Below are positions 39,428 to 50,839 of a stretch of DNA of 64,000 nt, one piece after another. The stretch comes from Latrodectus hesperus (Eukaryota; Arthropoda; Arachnida; Araneae; Theridiidae), in contig CM075856.1 of the NCBI GenBank assembly GCA_037975125.1, forward strand, positions 5,616,578 to 5,680,577, given 5' to 3'. Made by a program: the position numbers and the translations under genes. The notes beneath the pieces are model-generated. The model was not told where the DNA came from, did not search any database, and saw only the letters and a list, made by a program, of their open reading frames with translations. How positions within the stretch are numbered: position 1 is the stretch's first letter; each line of letters starts with the position of its first letter.

Positions 39428-40692
39428 CAGATGGAGGACAAAATAATACGAACACCTGTGAAATAATGGAAAATCTTTAATAAAAGGGGGTTGGAACACC
39501 CTTTGACTGGAGTACAGATTTAATGCGACATGGGATAGATTCATAAAGGTCATGGACAATATTCAAAGGAATATTAAGCCATTCCTCCTGCAGAGCGGTC
39601 TCTAATTCCGAAAGTCCGGATGGAGGTGGAAATCGGGAACGAAGTTTGGACTCCAAATATTCCCATAAATGTTCAATAATATTCAAGTCCGGAGACTGAG
39701 GGGGCCAAGCGAGATGTTCAACCATCGTGATGATCTTCGAACCATTCTTGAATGCACCTAGCAGTGTGGATAGGGGTGTTATCGTCTTGAAAAAGCGGTT
39801 GCTCTCCAGGGAATACAGTCTGGACAAAAGGATGTACATGATCCCCTAGAATGCTTAGATAGTGATTGGATTTGATCCTCCCATGCAGAATAACAAGTGG
39901 TCCAAGACCACGCCAAGATATCGCACCCCATACCATAATGGAGACACCCCATGCTTCACAGTCGGCAAGAGGGATTCAGGATGAAACGCTTCTCTAGGCG
40001 TTCTCCAGACATAAATGCGTCCAGTCATCTGAAATAGAGTGAATGACGATTCATCTGACCATATTACTTATTTCCACTGCTGTGGAGACCAGCCTTTGTA
40101 ATCTCTGCATCATTGGCATCGCTTGAAAGCATTAGTTGCTGTCATCAAGGGTTTACGAATTGCCACTCTGCCATATACGTTCGCAGCATGAAGTTCCCTT
40201 TTGACAGTTTTTGTTGAAACGGGGTCCTGGAGATGACTGTTCATTTCGGATGTTATCTCGGATAACGATTGCTTGTGCTTTCGGGCTATTTCGCGCTTCA
40301 AGATCCGTCTGTCCCTCTCAGTAAGCTTTGACTTTCGGCCACTGTTGTGCTTTGAAGACGTCGTCTGAACCTCTTTCGTGTACGCTGTCATAACGGCTGA
40401 TACCGTACTCCTTGCAAACCCCAAAAGGTTTGCTGTTTCCGTAACCGATGCTCCACTTAAACGCGCTCCAACTATCATTCCTCTTTGGAACTCTGACAGG
40501 TCTGACATCTCAACTTATCACAGACAGTTCGGTAGAAGCATGCAACTCAGGTGACTGCTGTTGCGAGACTGATGCCTTCCCCTTCACGCTCACTAGGTGT
40601 CAGACTTCTGTTGCAGGTGGCGCGGCTGTACTGCAGGTGTGAAATACGTCATACTTTTTCACAGGTGTTCGTATTATTTTGTCCTCCATCTG
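39428..40692 (-). mobile_element. Tc1-like DNA transposon, family C
   Basis: A 1265-bp element with TA on both sides (39426-39427 and 40693-40694). A perfect 36-bp inverted repeat begins CAGATGGAGGACAAAATAAT. The interior is a minus-strand Tc1 transposase with disabling mutations. The ends of the relic at 42995-44783 are diverged versions of the same inverted repeat. Confidence 0.95.
39477..40508 (-). pseudogene. Tc1 transposase, family C, broken
   Basis: Starts at the ATG at 40508 (MSDLSEFQRGMIVGARLSGA). The first HTH (SVTETANLLGFARSTVSAVM) and second HTH-like region (SLSEITSEM to STKTVKREL) are in one open frame. A TGA at 40107-40109 ends it after NAFKRCQ, where relatives usually have Trp. 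The same frame resumes and meets a TAA near 40065, just before WSDESSF (first catalytic Asp). A frameshift precedes VWGAISWRGLG, and another follows the second Asp (LFQDDNTPIHTA). The Glu is in SPDLNIIEHLW. All three catalytic residues remain, but two stops and two frameshifts make it non-functional. Confidence 0.9.
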
Positions 40693-40694
40693 TA

Positions 40695-42430
40695 TATGTT
40701 CTTATTATTGAAGATTATCTTAGTCGTGAAATTTGCTTACAAAACACCAACATTTCTCTCTATATTAGGTTTAATAAAGGTCAATGATTCAGAATATTTT
40801 TCATTTTTATAAAGACATTTTAATAAAAGTCATTTGCAATTGTTTTCTTTTCGAAAATAATTATAAAATATCAAATACATATTAATATTTTTTTCTCATT
40901 AAATATAAACTACTTTTCCAATTTAGAACATTAATTTTGATAATATTCTATATTTTGATACAATAAAAATTTGTTAGAGCTTGTTCAATATTATATTTAA
41001 TTAAATATCTCTCAAAACTTGTATCAGAAATTTATTTTCACAATATTACGATAGTATTTTGTATATGAATATGAATTAATAAGAGAGTTATTGATTGTAT
41101 ATAAAATATGAACTGTATAAATAATGTATCAATCAGATTTATCTTACTTGTTGGTGTAATCTGCATATGCAGTGGAGAAATATTTTAATATGAAAAAAGT
41201 TAGTCTAAAGAATGAAATTAATATGTATAATTTCATACGAATAACACATTCTTGTTATATAAACTAGACTAAACATATTTATATTTCTACAAATGATATA
41301 TATAATTACATAATATTAATTAATTGGGACCAAATAATTGCAAAAATTTCTGTATTTTTAAAGCCTTATAATTAGGATTTTTCAAGAAAACTTGTCTCAA
41401 GAATTTCATAAGAAATAATAAAATTTCTTCATTTTTTCGTGACAACCCTTTACAAATGTTTCCCAAGAGGTACTGAATCAATTCTCAACTAAATTGCAAC
41501 CTTCATTAAGAAATGTTAGTGAAGGGGTATAGTGAAAATTATTTCATAGACATCTCTATATCTTTTTGCCATATATATTAAAAGATTTGTTATGTCTTCA
41601 CTGTTAGTCCTTAATTGTAGTTGTCAGGGATTGCTTAGTTGTATACACACTTCCCATGGAACTCCTACCTCTGTCTTTAATGCCAGAAGAATGAGGTTAT
41701 TTTTCCGAAATAAGATTGAGCTTTAAGGGTTATCATGTAAGAAAGGCAAGTAATCTTACAGAAAAAGATAATTATGTTAACTTTGTTGAATGCATGTATA
41801 TGATAGCTACTAGTTTTCTCTTTCTTAGTATAGTAAGTTATGGAACAAAAGTGTTCTTTATGATTACTTAGTACGGTATAACTTTTGATGATGTTATTAT
41901 CTGAAATGATTTTAGATAGTATTGATTAATGGCATTTATTTCTGTGTCCCTTTATGTCAAAGAAAATTTGACTTACAAGGCTATTGTATCATCTATATGT
42001 CCACAAGCTACATAATATAATCTTTCTGTTATTATTAATTATAAAGAATGAGTACAATATAGCATATAGATATACATCTAAAGGCATTTATGTGATTATC
42101 ATTTAAATGCATTTTTTGTAGTCACTAGTTAATTTGCATAAATAACTATTCAACATGCAAGGTATAAGTGTAATTTACATAACTATTGTAGTGCCCCAAG
42201 AATTTTAAAAATCAGTTATTACTTTTTGTATAACAGCGCTATTTCCTACTAACTTGAAGAGGATGCATCTTTTAAGCCCAACATGTGTTTTTTAACACTG
42301 CCTAGCATTAAAATTATTTTTGCGTTTTTTGCAGATACATTTTGTAAGTATTGTTTCTTAGAACTTTTACGGAAAGGATTAATACAGCATTTTTACTATG
42401 TTCTCATTGTTTCATTTTAAGTTGCAATGT
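40695..42430. other. AT-rich spacer
   Basis: No open frame or repeat border supported. Confidence 0.6.
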
Positions 42431-42443
42431 TTAATATAAACTA
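42431..42443. repeat. SINE target-site duplication, left copy
   Basis: TTAATATAAACTA, identical to 42827-42839. Confidence 0.92.
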
Positions 42444-42826
42444 GGGGCCGTGGTAGCCTAGTGGTTAGGGGATCGGCCTTCCATTCGAAAGGGTGGGGTT
42501 CGATTCCCAATGCCGCCAAAGACCCACCGAGTACATGCGATATACGTGCTCGTTAAATCTGTGAAATTGAAAGTCCTGTGGTCGGTCGTGGAACAGTTAC
42601 CATGGGTGCAATGGTCTGGAGAAATTTACTCCCCCTTCAGATCATTGCCAAAATTGTGGGAGTAGATCCTCTGGTGCTGCCATCTATCGGAGGATTTGAA
42701 GCAAAAGTCGTACTTTCACCTTCATGGTGCTCTGATTAAACGAAAGGCGCTCCCATTTAACTTAAATTTGCATAGCCAAGGCATAGCGAGCTTGGCTTGT
42801 CCAAGTGTCATTTGTAACAACAACAA
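42444..42826 (+). mobile_element. tRNA-derived SINE, head B with tail X
   Basis: A perfect 13-bp target-site duplication, TTAATATAAACTA (42431-42443 and 42827-42839), bounds a 383-bp element. The tRNA-like head has an A-box region GTAGCCTAGTGGTTAGGG and B box GGTTCGATTCC, and differs from head A. The body (GACCCACCGAGTACATGCG, GTCGGTCGTGGAACAGTTACC) is also different. From about 42701 to the end the tail (AAAGTCGTACTTTCACCTTC, GCATAGCGAGCTTGGCTTGTC, then AACAACAAC) nearly matches that of the SINE at 953-1270. Confidence 0.92.
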
Positions 42827-42994
42827 TTAATATAAACTACCATACAGAGATACTGATTGAGTCACAAATACTTACATATATGTATATAAAGTGATTCTTA
42901 AATAAGAGCGTGAAATGTATTCTAAAATAAATTAACTAGCAGTGTCTGTTAATTCCACAATAATTTTAAATGTTAAACACTGTAGAATAGTATA

Positions 42995-44783
42995 CATGAG
43001 TGACAAAATATAGGGGGCATCTGTGAAATTAAATCTTTATTAAATGGTTATCTTACATTTTATCTGAATTGCACAAAGTATGCGAAGATGATTAGATATC
43101 TAGATAATGTACCAAATTGTTAAATAATCTGTTTTGCCTAATGGGAAGTTTATTAATTATTAAATGTGACTATGATTGAAAATTAAGCTCGAAGTATGGA
43201 CTCATGAAAACTCCCAAGTCTGAAACAGTGTTCCAGTCAAGGGATTGAGAAAATCAGCCAGTTTATCACCTGTAACTATTTGTGAAAATTGAGCCCGAAG
43301 TATGAACCTCATGTAAACTCTTAAATGTTCAAGTCTAGAGATTAAGAAAGCCACGGAGTGTTTCTCAATCTTTAAGTGTGAGAATTTGCGAAAACTGAAC
43401 CCGAAGTATTGACTCCACGAAAACTCCTAGATCTTACGTGTTTATCAAGTCAAGAGATTCAGAAAATCATACCAAATGTTTTCTCTCAACATTATGTTTC
43501 TTGTAAAGGTGCACATAGGATAAATAATTATTGAAAAAATTTCAAGCTTTTCAAGCTGATGAATAGTCTCTAACTTTGCAAATGTAACTGGTCGTTGAAA
43601 GTGAGTAAGAAATGTAAACTACAAGAAAATTTCAGAATTGTTAAATGATGTTTGAATTAAGACATTGAGAAATTCAGACAAGATTTTTTGCTTTCTCGTA
43701 TAATGCTAATCAATATACTTATGAAAGTCAAATATTATATTTATAGCCACTATAGGGTAATTTTGTTTTGTCTTCACATTTTTTTGTCTGTTAAGAAAAA
43801 TTGAGTATAAGGCATGCACTTCAAGTAATATAGCATGTTTTGCATTATGATCAAGTATTGAAAAAGTCAAATGTTTCTAGTTTTTTTCAAAATGAATAAC
43901 CTTCCTCAAAGAAACAAGTCTGAATGTAGAAAGTAGTTAATCACTCATAATTTATTTATAGTGATTGGATTTTATCTTGTTTTTAATTCAGAATCAAGAT
44001 TAAACCATTAAGAAAATAAATAGGGATTCACTATAAGAGAACCATCTCTGTATTTCAATTATGATAGCAGGTAATAAGATTCAATGTTTATTTGGGAATT
44101 TATCAACAAGTTAAATTGCCAATTAACTACAAAATTAAGAATACTCATTCATGGGACCAAGAAAATAAAATTTGATGCTACTGTTGTGAGATTTAAAACT
44201 AACGGTCTCTGAATTGTTATAGTTACGTGTAAATATTGTGTAGAGTTCCCAAAGCTTATTGCGATTCTGCTATAAAAATTTGCAAGCAGTTTTCTGATTC
44301 CAGTTTGAGGAATATAAAATCCTAGAAGTGATTGTTAATTTGGAATATTTCTTCAAAAATCATCCATTGTTTGTATATTTATACCACTGAGCACTTCAGT
44401 ACAGCTGTACATATTTTTTTATCAGCTTGAATTTTCCATCACAATTGTGCTTCGAAAATATATTTACCATTGTTCGTTCGCATACACTATCGAAATTGCT
44501 CATATTATGCTTCTTGTGTGTGTAAACACCATAAAATGGTTGTTTCTATTGCTAATTTTCGAGGTAGAGATACTCTGATGATCTCATTTTTATTTTAAAT
44601 TAAGCTGTGTCTGAATTTAATGCTACTCACAGAGGACAATGTTCTCATACAAAACTTTAATTATATAGCCACTGTTACTCTTGAAACTTTTCTCTTCCCA
44701 CTCACGAAGTTGGGAAATACTTATGTCAACTTAACTGCAGCTGATATTTTCACAGGTGCTTGCATTATTTTGCCCCTCATCTC
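42995..44783. mobile_element. Large non-autonomous element with Tc1 family-C-like ends
   Basis: The right end, read on the minus strand, is GAGATGAGGGGCAAAATAAT followed by GCAAGCACCTGTGAAA, matching 29 of 36 bases of the family C inverted repeat. The left end contains GAGTGACAAAATA and CATCTGTGAAAT, then AAATCTTTATTAAA, which parallels the left end of the element at 39428. The interval is about 1.79 kb and has no transposase-like frame. Instead it holds a 106-bp tandem array. The TA duplication is visible at most on the left. Confidence 0.65.
43177..43700. repeat. 106-bp tandem repeat array inside the Tc1-like relic
   Basis: Units start at 43177 (TGAAAATTAAGCTCGAAGTA), 43283 (TGAAAATTGAGCCCGAAGTA) and 43389 (CGAAAACTGAACCCGAAGTA), exactly 106 bp apart. 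Each continues with ACTC, TCAAG(T), GAGATT and GAAA blocks. A poorly conserved fourth unit lies near 43495 and a fifth starts at 43596 (TGAAAGTGAGTAAGAAATGT). No coding frame runs through. Confidence 0.82.
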
Positions 44784-45296
44784 ATTTTTTAATTAATGTA
44801 TCATATTAAGTATTTGCATAATTATTATAGAATGAAATGTTTCTCATAAGATGTGTAGTAAATTTGTGTATGTATTAATTAATTCTAATGGCTTACAGTA
44901 GCCGAATCTTTCAGATTAAAATGTGTTGTTTCATATTATATAACTTTAAATAACATTTTTCCTGTGGCTGGTGAATTATTTGTTACATATATTTCTCTAT
45001 GTGTATGTGGTTGTGCCGTTTCAATGATATATTAATGTATACATAATAAGTGATTTTCAACTTATTTAAATTTTTCATCAAGTATCTCTTATTCAAGTTT
45101 CTGGATAAAATAAGATTAGAAGATTTGGATAACTTAATATTCTTCTATACATAGCTAAATATATATAACAGAGTTAAAATTTTTATTTCTTATGAAAATT
45201 TGAATTGTAAAACCTATTTCTCGAATTATAATTCAATCTGTAATCTTATACATATTGATTCTGTAAAGTACATATTAATGCACATATTAATGCTGA
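44784..45296. other. AT-rich spacer
   Basis: Nothing recognised. Confidence 0.6.
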
Positions 45297-45310
45297 ACAC
45301 ACACACACAC

Positions 45311-45382
<72 letters not shown>
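45297..45382. repeat. Compound (CA)n(TA)n microsatellite
   Basis: ACACACACACAC changes into a TA run with one interruption (ATACATAT). Confidence 0.95.
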
Positions 45383-45386
<4 letters not shown>

Positions 45387-45566
45387 ATAATATTTGAATA
45401 CACCACAAATGATGCATTTATGTAATGATCATATAATTATAGGAACTTATAACAATAATTTCTTTATTTGTGTATACCTACACTATTTCTAATGGCTTGC
45501 CAAAGCCAACATTTGATTTCAGTTTGTATTCATGAACATTTTACATCATTATATTTTTTATTTTTC

Positions 45567-45570
<4 letters not shown>

Positions 45571-45626
<56 letters not shown>
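45571..45626. repeat. (TA)n microsatellite
   Basis: Pure TA dinucleotide of about 56 bp. Confidence 0.95.
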
Positions 45627-45628
<2 letters not shown>

Positions 45629-48600
45629 GCATTTGTTATTCCTACAGCTTAAAACACTGGAATTTTACTTTTGTTGCTTTCCTACAATTTATTTTATTCT
45701 TTCTAAACTACATATTACAGATCATATAATTAACATGGTGCTTTGAAAAATCTTCGTCCTAATACACTTGCAAAGTAAAGCCTTATTTGACTTAAAAACA
45801 TTTTTAAATTTAGTAATTTTATTGCAAAGAGAAAGGATGATGTCCTATTTCATATTTAGATAGATTTAAATAGATTATTCTTTAATATACTGATTATTCT
45901 ATTTTGATTAAAGAAAAAATATTAAATTGAACTTTTAGAAAGAAGCGCGATTTTATTATATTTAATTATATATATCTAAGAACATCGTTCTATACTGTCT
46001 TAAAGGAAATAATTTATTTGTAATGTGATGATTTTTTTAAAATTTTAATGACATTTATAATGGAATTTGCCGAAATAACTTTAGTTAATGGCAAGTTTCA
46101 TTTTATTCTTATTTAAGTTATCTTGTTTATTAATGTTAGCTTAGTACCGAATAATTGTTGTAGTAGTTAAAATATGAGTGTGTGTAAAATTGTCTAATTT
46201 TATGGTGTTATATTGATCTATATGTAAGATGTATTCTTCAATTTGTTTGTGTGAAATAAAAGTAGTTGTGAAATGAATTTTGTATTAATTCAACTAATAA
46301 CAATATCTAATATTGCAGAATTGATTTTTAACCATGACACAAAATTTAACATAAATAAAACAAATTTTTAAATTTGAAACACTTGTTAACTGAACACTGA
46401 TTTGAAAAAGTTTTACGAAAAGGAAATTCATGGAAATCAACCTAAGTTCATTTTCAATTTAAAAAAATAAATACTAACTTGAATGAAATAAAATTTATTT
46501 AATTTAAGTATCTATTCACAAATATCATTTGATCAACTCCGAATTCAAACATTTAGAATTATTATATGTGTTTATTTTAAAACCACAAATATGATGAAGT
46601 ATAGCTAAATAAACTTGAAATATTGTTTAATTTTCTACGCATTTAAAGTTATTCTCTTAATTAAAAAACATACTGTAAATAATTTTTAGCATTATTTTTA
46701 TGAAAATTAAGTAACAACATAATTCATTATATATAAAATGTAATGAAAAAGCGAAGAAAACGTTTCCTTATTGATATGAAAGAAGCCACTTTAGCTGATA
46801 AATTGCATCGCTTAAGCATCGCAAAGAATGCTTTATTTTTGTATGAAATCTTCTTGGACACATAGAAAATATTTATTTTAAGGCAAGTCACTTCGTGACA
46901 TAACAATTTTCAAGCATATACTTAAAATAAAACTTAAGTAACTACATTTGTACAAGTTGCTAAACTTTCTTTTCATCTTTTGGACGAAAGTTTCAAACAT
47001 AATATTTAAAAGTTAAGATAAAGCACTTAAATTGCTTAAAGGATGCTTATTTCGATAACAAAAAATTTACACAAAAGGGCTAAATAATATGGCAAGAAAT
47101 GTGATCCCTCAATTTTGATTTCGTATTTCTGGTCACTATTTGAACTTATCCTGATACATTTCAAGGAAGCACACATTTGCGAAATAATTTACTTAGGTAA
47201 TATTGCTTCTTTTGATTTATCAATTGTCGTATACAAATATTAAATAAAGTAATCAAAAGTAAAGTTTGATGTCCGGTTAATCTACATAACTATTTACTTT
47301 CATCGCAGCAGAGCAATTCAACATAGTATTGATTTTGCACGATGTTGAAGCTACTCATGTTAACGTAGAAATTAATGAATATTCTTTGATAGAACGAGTG
47401 CTTCATTTTACGAGAAGGTCATGTCAAATAATAATGCATGATTAGAAACCGCAGAATTCAAAATACAGTATTTTGCATCAACTTAGCCGTAGTTTTATAG
47501 CTGAAAAAAGTTTTACAGCTATCAAATTGGAAAAATGTGGGACAGCCTTAAAATATTTGATTGTACTTGTGTTTGATATCGTAAGAAAATTTTGGAAAGC
47601 TTTATTACCCACAAATTTCCAAATATGTATATAGATGCTTATTCATCATGAAACACTGTAATAACTCTTCTTTTTTTACTATGCAATTTATTAATTTCAA
47701 TTTATTTGAAGCCTAAAAATTAAGATATAAATCTCAAAAACTCTCACCATCATTATTAGAAAATTGATGCATTCGAAAAAACACGTTTAGCAATATTTTA
47801 TCATATAATAACTCTGCAAATGATTTACAACAATTTAATTCTAGCTTTGGTCACAGCACAAGTATTAACTTCTTAGCTATATTATATAAGGCTGATAACA
47901 TTTTATAAAATCAAGTAGGGGATAAGGTATTTTCTTAGAAACTTAAATTAGAAACGCAGTCTATTACATGAAGTTATCTTGAAGTTTTAAGGATTTTATT
48001 GTCTGTGAAAGTAAGTTATTAATAAGTTCTTATTTAAATCATTACACCTTCCACTTTCATGAAAATTTTTTAAAATATATTTTGTCATTTTTATGCAAAG
48101 CCTGTATATGCGATAATTATATCAAAATAACTAAATGGTTGTAGTAGTTGTTTCTGTAATGATCATGAGAAGAAAATAATATAACTTGCAATTATTATTT
48201 ATAAATACTTAATTTTAATCATTTTTCTTCAATTTCATCTTTCAATTCTTATCACGAAATTCTGTAATATAAATACTATATTAATTATCATTAACTTACT
48301 TTCAATATTTTTTTAAAAATTACTCAGTAATAATGCTTGATTTTATGCATACAGTTATTGTGTAGAGTTTGATTTAAGCTACATGACATACCACAAGTAA
48401 TGAAGTTTGAAGGCTGAGTATTTAAAAATTAAAAGTATGCAAAAAGTTGTGAGTATTCAAAAATTAAAAATACACACATATAGGTCAAAAGTATCAGACA
48501 CTTTAAATTTTAGCCTTTTCACATACAGAAATTATAATTGGTGGAGAATAGTAGTACTGAATCCACAAATTCAAACAATGGAATCAAAATCTTCTCCAAG

Positions 48601-49695
48601 AACATGATTATTCAGAGAATAGATTTCGTTAATATAAGGCTTCAAATGGGTTCTGTTATGGTCATGTAATTTCAGCTATCTTTCGAAATAGATTCTAAAT
48701 TTCTATTAGTAGTGTGTTCATAAATTTCAGTCTATGATCACTTTTCATTTCATTGCCAAAGGCAAATTTAGCCATTTCCATTAAAGCAATGTGGTTCGAT
48801 AAATATTTGTCAATTTAACTGTTCTTTAAGAGCTTCATTTCTCTTTGGCAAAGGGGTGGGAAACTAATAATTTGGAAACAAATATCTACCTTACTCAAAT
48901 AAGACATTAAAAATGAAAAATAATTTTTTGATTTAGGAGTAAAAATTAATTTCGAGGAACTCTTTTAAATCATCACTGAAGCAACCACCCCACTTGAGCT
49001 AATTTGTTCATTAATTGATCTCTAGTTTCACTTTAACCTTTTATAGGTTTGATACTTGAGAATAATTCATTATTATGGTAATTAATATAATTCATTATAA
49101 TTCATGATTCACTATCAGCCATAGAATCTGTAACGTAATATATCAAACAAACTAATGGGGAACAAAAAAGTTTGAAATGCGTTAGCTAGTTATATATAAT
49201 AAGTATACTTATTAATGATGCACTTTTAATAGAGAGATAATAAAATGCTATTATTAGTAAGTTTTATGAACACTAGAAATTTTATCTTGTGGATTAAAGA
49301 GAAACAATAAATTGTTTCATAATTGTTATAATATAGTTAAGAAAATATACTCAACAAAATAAGTTCAATTCAAAGTTTCTCATAAAATAAAGTAATTAGA
49401 AACTACTCTTTTATTTGTCTACAATATTTTTACTTATTTTGGTATAAAACTTTTGATGTTATATACAAAGTATAACAACTCGGATCATATGTTATAATGA
49501 TAAATGAATTCATTTGAATCACCATTACCATTACTCACAATCAAAAGATATTTTTATATTTATGACAAATGGGAAAACCACTATAATACCTTAGCTCCTA
49601 TATATCTGATACCAAACAATGCAGCTAATCTTATTGTTACTACTTATTTTATTAATAGCACCTTTCTCCAGAGAATGTTTAGTTTTTTGCATAAA
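45627..49695. other. AT-rich gene desert
   Basis: No supported gene or repeat. Open frames at 48407-48607 and 49504-49749 are short and without domains; the second runs into the next transposon. Confidence 0.6.
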
Positions 49696-50670
49696 ATACA
49701 CTGCCCGGCATTGAAAATGCAATACCAAGAAGGAGTTTCCAGAAAGTGATGACACTCAGAAAACAGAGAGACAGCAACGAACAATAAGCAATATCGATAA
49801 GCACAGAGTAAAGGAAAGTACGGACGGGGTCCTGGAGAATAACACTCCATTCCCTGCTAACCATTAGCCAAAGCGTGTCTTCCGAAGGAGGCAGTGGCAA
49901 GGTCTGCAAATGGCGTCCAATCAAATCCTAAAGCTGTTGGATTGGTGAGAGATCTGGCGAGCGCGGTGGCCAGGAAAGCAGCTTTACCCCTTGCAAGGCA
50001 TGTTGACTGATGCAAGCAATGTGCAGCCGGGCGTTATCCTGCTGATAAGGGCATTGAGAACCATCAGAAGGTAAGGGAGTGTCACTTACCGCCGCATATC
50101 CTTCACGAAACGTTGGGCCATGAATATATAATAATAATTATAAATCATACATAGTACATAATAAGTGATGCATAATGCCGTAATTACGAGCTAGAGGTGA
50201 CTTGGAATCATACGCAATGGTGCCCCAAACCATTTGCCACGTTGTCGCATGGTGAGATCTTCCACAATTACGGTAGGATTGTCTCCCCGTCGACGTCACA
50301 CTCATACACGGCGACTATCACTGAAAAAAACAGAAGCATGTTTCATCTGAGAAAATGATCCTGTACCACTCCGTCGTCCACATCGCTCTAATCGGGCACC
50401 ATTCTAGACGTTGTCGTCTATGTTGTGGGGTCAATGACAGTCTTCTTAACGGACGCCATGAGAGCAGGCCACTAGAAAACAATCGACGGCAAATGATTCT
50501 GCTTTATATGAGAACATCCAGGGTGTGCCCTTTTCAGTTCGATCACTATGTCCCTCGTAAACTCATCTGTTTCCTGGAACTGACTCCGTCGACGAAGGCC
50601 TGGCATTCTCTGCAACTAAAGGTGTCCTTTGCAACAAGAACAAATTTTTAAGGATTATTTTCCAAATAGA
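49679..50670 (-). pseudogene. Tc1 transposase, family D, heavily decayed
   Basis: The minus strand encodes QQDNARLHIACISQHALQG, the second catalytic Asp block, followed by LLSWPPRSPDLSPIQQL. The Glu of the usual PIE motif is Gln here (CAA for GAA), and a TAG follows two codons later. In the same frame, DLIGRHLQTLPLPPSEDTLW continues as the C-terminal part and runs out of the element at its lower-coordinate end. The N-terminal half (upper coordinates) is fragmented. Loss of the third catalytic residue plus several stops makes it inactive. Confidence 0.82.
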
Positions 50671-50837
50671 AATAATGGCAAAAATATTCGTCACTCTGCC
50701 AGTTGATCACTTTATATTCTATCCTACGTGCCCTGGAGAGGTGCATCTACCCTGAAACTCGGTAAGGTGCATCTACCCTGAAATTTGCCTAATTTTTTTG
50801 TCACTTCTTGGTGTTGCATTTTCAGTGTCGGGCAGCG
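49699..50837 (-). mobile_element. Tc1-like DNA transposon, family D (inactive)
   Basis: TA flanks both ends (49697-49698, 50838-50839). The inverted repeats start CACTGCCCGGCATTGAAAAT on the left and, on the minus strand, CGCTGCCCGACACTGAAAAT on the right, continuing GCAA(T/C)ACCAAGAAG. The 1139-bp interior is a decayed minus-strand transposase, shorter than usual for the group. An AT-rich block at about 50120-50190 looks like a later insertion. Confidence 0.9.
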
Positions 50838-50839
50838 TA

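Noticed and set aside
40448..40812. Plus-strand open frames at the right end of the Tc1 element at 39428-40692
   Set aside because: They are antisense to the transposase start and cross the inverted repeat into flanking DNA; no domain.
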